This document shows positions 61,405 through 64,000 of a stretch of DNA of 64,000 nt, one piece after another (within the stretch, counting starts at the first letter, position 1; every line of letters begins with the position of its first letter). The stretch is from positions 558,001-622,000 of the forward strand of contig CAWIMS010000003.1 of assembly GCA_963837285.1 (NCBI GenBank). The letters run 5' to 3'. The notes under the pieces are model-generated. The model was not told the origin of the DNA. It made no database searches and saw only the letters and a list, made by a program, of their open reading frames with translations. Source of the stretch: Planosporangium sp963837285 (GTDB taxonomy: Bacteria > Actinomycetota > Actinomycetes > Mycobacteriales > Micromonosporaceae). A program made the translations under genes and the position numbers.

Positions 61405-64000
61405 ATGATCGAGCAGTACGTGTTGGGTCTTCACGAGGTTGACGAGACGCAGGTCGCGGTCGTCGGCGGCAAGGGCGCGCACCTGGGGGCGCTGTCGTCG
61501 ATCGACGGCATCCGCGTGCCGGCCGGCTTTTGCGTGACGACGGACGCCTTCCGGCGGATCATGGCGGAAGCGCCGTCGATCGACGATCGGCTCGGTCAGC
61601 TGTCGCGCCTGAACCCGGACGACCGGGAGGCGACCCGCGCGCTCAGCGCGGAGATCCGCCGGACCATCGAAGGGATCGCCATCCCGGACGATCTCGCGGC
61701 GGCGATCACCCGCGCGCTCGCCCGGCTCGGCGAGCAGGCCGCCTACGCCGTCCGATCCAGCGCGACGGCAGAGGACCTGCCGACGGCTTCCTTCGCCGGC
61801 CAGCAGGACACGTACCTGAACGTCGTGGGGCCGGCCGCGGTCCTCCAACACGTCAGCCGGTGCTGGGCGTCGCTGTTCACCGAGCGGGCCGTGACCTACC
61901 GCCGGCGCAACGGCATCGACCACCGGAAGGTCCACATGGCCGTGGTCGTGCAGGAGATGGTCGTCCCGCAGGCGGCTGGCATCCTGTTCACGGCCGACCC
62001 CGTCACGGGCAACCGGAAGGTCGCCTCCGTGGAGGCCAGCTTCGGTCTCGGCGAGGCCCTGGTCTCCGGCCTGGTGAACCCGGACGTCTACACGGTGCGC
62101 GACGGCGAGGTCGTCACCAAGGCGGTCGGCACCAAGCAGCGCGCCATCCTCGCCGCGCCGGCTGGCGGGACGCGCGACGTGGTGATCGAGCCCGCGCGGC
62201 AGCAGCGGCCGGCACTGACGGATGTGCAGGTCGTGCGGCTCGTGCAGCTCGGCCGGCGGATCGAAGCGCACTTCGGCCGGCCCCAGGACATCGAATGGTG
62301 CCTGGTCGAGGACGGCTTCCAGATCGTCCAGAGCCGGCCGATCACCACGCTGTTCCCCATCCCCGAGACCGGCGACCAGGAGAACCACGTCTATCTGTCC
62401 GTCGGCCATCAGCAGATGATGACCGACCCCATGAAGCCCCTGGGGCTCTCCTTCTGGCAGATGACGACCCCCGCGCCCATGGCTGAGGCCGGCGGCCGCC
62501 TGTTCGTCGACGTCACCCAGAGGCTGGCCTCGCCGACGAGCCGCGCCGGCCTCCTGGAGGTGGCGGGGAAATCCGATCCGCTGACCGGGGACGCGCTGCA
62601 GACCATCCTCGATCGCGACGGCTTCATCCGGCCGCTGCCTGGCGGGGATCCGCCCAGGCCACTGCTCGGCGGCCCGCCAGCCCCGATCGAGACCGATCCG
62701 GCCATCGTCACCGAGCTGATCGGGCGCAGCGAGGCATCCATCGCCGCGTCGGAACGCGACATCCGCACGAAGTCGGGAGTGCCGTTGCTCGACTTCATCC
62801 GGACGGACATCCAGGAGCTGAGGCGGATCCTGTTCGATCCGCAGAGCCATCAGGTGTTCATGTCGGCGATGGAGGCCACGTGGTGGCTCAACGAGCAGAT
62901 GGAGGCGTGGCTGGGCGAGAAGAACGCGGCGGACACGCTCACCCAGTCCGTGCCCTACAACGTCACGTCGGAGATGGGGCTGGCGCTCCTGGGCGTCGCT
63001 GACGTGATCCGCCCGTATCCGGAGGTGGTGGCGTTTCTGCAGCACGTCGAGGACGAGGGCTTCCTGGACGAGCTGCCCAAGGTCACGGGCGGGCGGGAAG
63101 CGCGAGATGCCATCGAGGCCTGGCTCGACAAGTACGGCATGCGCTGCGTCGGCGAGATCGACATCACGCGGCCGCGGTGGAGTGAACGCCCCTCCACGCT
63201 CGTGCCGATGATCCTCGGCAACGTCAAGAACTTCGAGCCGGGGGCCGGCGAACGGCGCTTCGAGCAAGGGCGGCAGGAGGCCGGGAAGAAGGAGCAGGAA
63301 CTGCTGGAGCGCTTGCTGGCCCTGCCGGACGGGGAGCGCAAGGCCGACGAGACGAAGCGGATGATCGACCGGGTCCGGACCTTCATCGGGTACCGGGAGT
63401 ATCCGAAGTACGGCATGGTCAGCCGCTACTTCGTGTACAAGAAGGCCTTGTTGGAGGAAGCCGAGCGCCTCGTGCGGGCCCACGTACTTCGTGCGAAGGA
63501 CGACATCTTCTACCTCACGTTCCAGGAGCTTCACGACGTCGTGCGCACCAACCGCGTGGATGACCAGCTCATCGCCCGGCGCAAGGACGCGTTCAGGTCG
63601 TATCAAGCGCTCACGCCGCCCCGGGTGCTCACGTCGGACGGCGAGGCCATCACCGGGGCGTACCGGCGCGACGACATGCCGGCCGGCGCGCTGATCGGCC
63701 TACCGGTCTCCGCCGGGACCGTCGAAGGGCGGGCCCGCGTCATCCTGGACATGGCACGGGCCGATCTCGAACCGGGCGACATCCTCGTCACGGCCCACAC
63801 GGACCCCAGCTGGACGCCCCTCTTTGTCGCCGTCGCGGGCTTGGTGACGGAGGTCGGAGGATTGATGACCCACGGCGCGGTGATCGCACGGGAGTACGGA
63901 TTGCCGGCCGTCGTCGGTGTGGTCGATGCCACCCGACTGATCCCCGATGGGCAGCGGATCCGCGTGCACGGAACCGACGGGTACGTCGAGATTCTGCCGT
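61405..64000 (+). CDS. rph: Rifamycin-inactivating phosphotransferase, 3' end cut by the window
   Basis: The frame is open from ATG 61405 (ribosome site CGGAGGTG) to the window end, 865 codons without a stop, about the full length of the family (about 860-870). It has an N-terminal ATP-binding domain (VGGKGAHLGAL, Lys23; YAVRSSATAEDLPTASFAGQQDT, Arg117), a central rifamycin-binding domain and a C-terminal swivelling His domain with GGLMTHGAVIAREYG, where His823 is the phospho-carrier. The enzyme phosphorylates the rifamycin ansa-chain C21 hydroxyl using ATP. The RAE upstream argues for rifamycin-inducible expression. PEP synthase shares the architecture but is less likely. Confidence 0.93.
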   Translation, partial: MIEQYVLGLHEVDETQVAVVGGKGAHLGALSSIDGIRVPAGFCVTTDAFRRIMAEAPSIDDRLGQLSRLNPDDREATRALSAEIRRTIEGIAIPDDLAAAITRALARLGEQAAYAVRSSATAEDLPTASFAGQQDTYLNVVGPAAVLQHVSRCWASLFTERAVTYRRRNGIDHRKVHMAVVVQEMVVPQAAGILFTADPVTGNRKVASVEASFGLGEALVSGLVNPDVYTVRDGEVVTKAVGTKQRAILAAPAGGTRDVVIEPARQQRPALTDVQVVRLVQLGRRIEAHFGRPQDIEWCLVEDGFQIVQSRPITTLFPIPETGDQENHVYLSVGHQQMMTDPMKPLGLSFWQMTTPAPMAEAGGRLFVDVTQRLASPTSRAGLLEVAGKSDPLTGDALQTILDRDGFIRPLPGGDPPRPLLGGPPAPIETDPAIVTELIGRSEASIAASERDIRTKSGVPLLDFIRTDIQELRRILFDPQSHQVFMSAMEATWWLNEQMEAWLGEKNAADTLTQSVPYNVTSEMGLALLGVADVIRPYPEVVAFLQHVEDEGFLDELPKVTGGREARDAIEAWLDKYGMRCVGEIDITRPRWSERPSTLVPMILGNVKNFEPGAGERRFEQGRQEAGKKEQELLERLLALPDGERKADETKRMIDRVRTFIGYREYPKYGMVSRYFVYKKALLEEAERLVRAHVLRAKDDIFYLTFQELHDVVRTNRVDDQLIARRKDAFRSYQALTPPRVLTSDGEAITGAYRRDDMPAGALIGLPVSAGTVEGRARVILDMARADLEPGDILVTAHTDPSWTPLFVAVAGLVTEVGGLMTHGAVIAREYGLPAVVGVVDATRLIPDGQRIRVHGTDGYVEILP

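Noticed and set aside
61279..63606. Long minus-strand frame opposite the phosphotransferase
   Set aside because: The + strand frame has all family motifs and a strong ribosome site; the minus frame has none.

Overview
The window is about 72-75 % G+C. It has GTG starts, strong GGAGG-type ribosome sites, many ATGA-overlapping genes, several SARP regulators, an ECF42-type sigma factor and a rifamycin phosphotransferase. This is the profile of a filamentous actinomycete. The style of the small inverted repeats at gene ends suggests the Micromonosporaceae, which is inference only. I see no tRNA or rRNA gene, insertion sequence, integrase or CRISPR array.

Region 1 (1 to about 28.6 kb) is the right part of a glycosylated, probably aromatic, natural-product cluster whose left part lies outside the window. 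It holds a four-gene route to 2,3,6-trideoxyhexoses (2,3-dehydratase, 3-ketoreductase, PLP/Fe-S 3-dehydrase, 4-ketoreductase). Five GT1-type glycosyltransferases follow, two of them a recent tandem duplicate, with an unusual pair of GT2 enzymes. Accessory genes are a nitroreductase, an MDR oxidoreductase, an FdtA-like cupin, a DUF1772 anthrone-oxygenase-like protein, an O-methyltransferase, a long-form sugar-1-phosphate nucleotidylyltransferase and a chain-length-factor-type ketosynthase with Gln in place of the active-site Cys. No KS-alpha, ACP or 4,6-dehydratase is present here. Two GlmU-like proteins have lost the nucleotidyltransferase signature. One is translationally coupled to a PIG-L deacetylase; the other has lost the acetyltransferase end. 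Control appears to come from two SARPs and a NarL-type two-component system. Textbook SARP boxes (heptamer direct repeats on an 11-bp period) lie at 19421-19449 and 27684-27701.

Region 2 (28.6 to 48.2 kb) is chromosomal flank: a metG paralogue, regulators (Rrf2, TetR, a double-module LuxR, MarR, AraC, a large AfsR-like STAND protein), a Tat-exported DyP-like protein, a class III CoA-transferase, a GT4, a UvrA-like drug-resistance ATPase with VOC proteins, and a serine hydrolase. Two nearly identical inverted-repeat elements in opposite orientation bracket 30.7-36.9 kb. Each supplies the stop codon of the gene it abuts. A third relative sits at 11.6 kb inside the cluster.

Region 3 (48.2 to 50.4 kb) has lower G+C: dense palindromes, an unrecognised membrane-anchored protein and a GDP-mannose 4,6-dehydratase.

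Region 4 (50.4 to 64 kb) has an ECF42 sigma factor with its DGPF partner, a pentapeptide-repeat protein, an FAD oxidoreductase, a pyruvyltransferase-family protein, a ferritin-like protein, a GT87, a possible PIN toxin-antitoxin pair, a methyltransferase, a histone-H1-like protein, and MarR and SRPBCC genes. It ends with an almost complete rifamycin phosphotransferase gene preceded by a 19-bp element matching the rifamycin-associated element (RAE).
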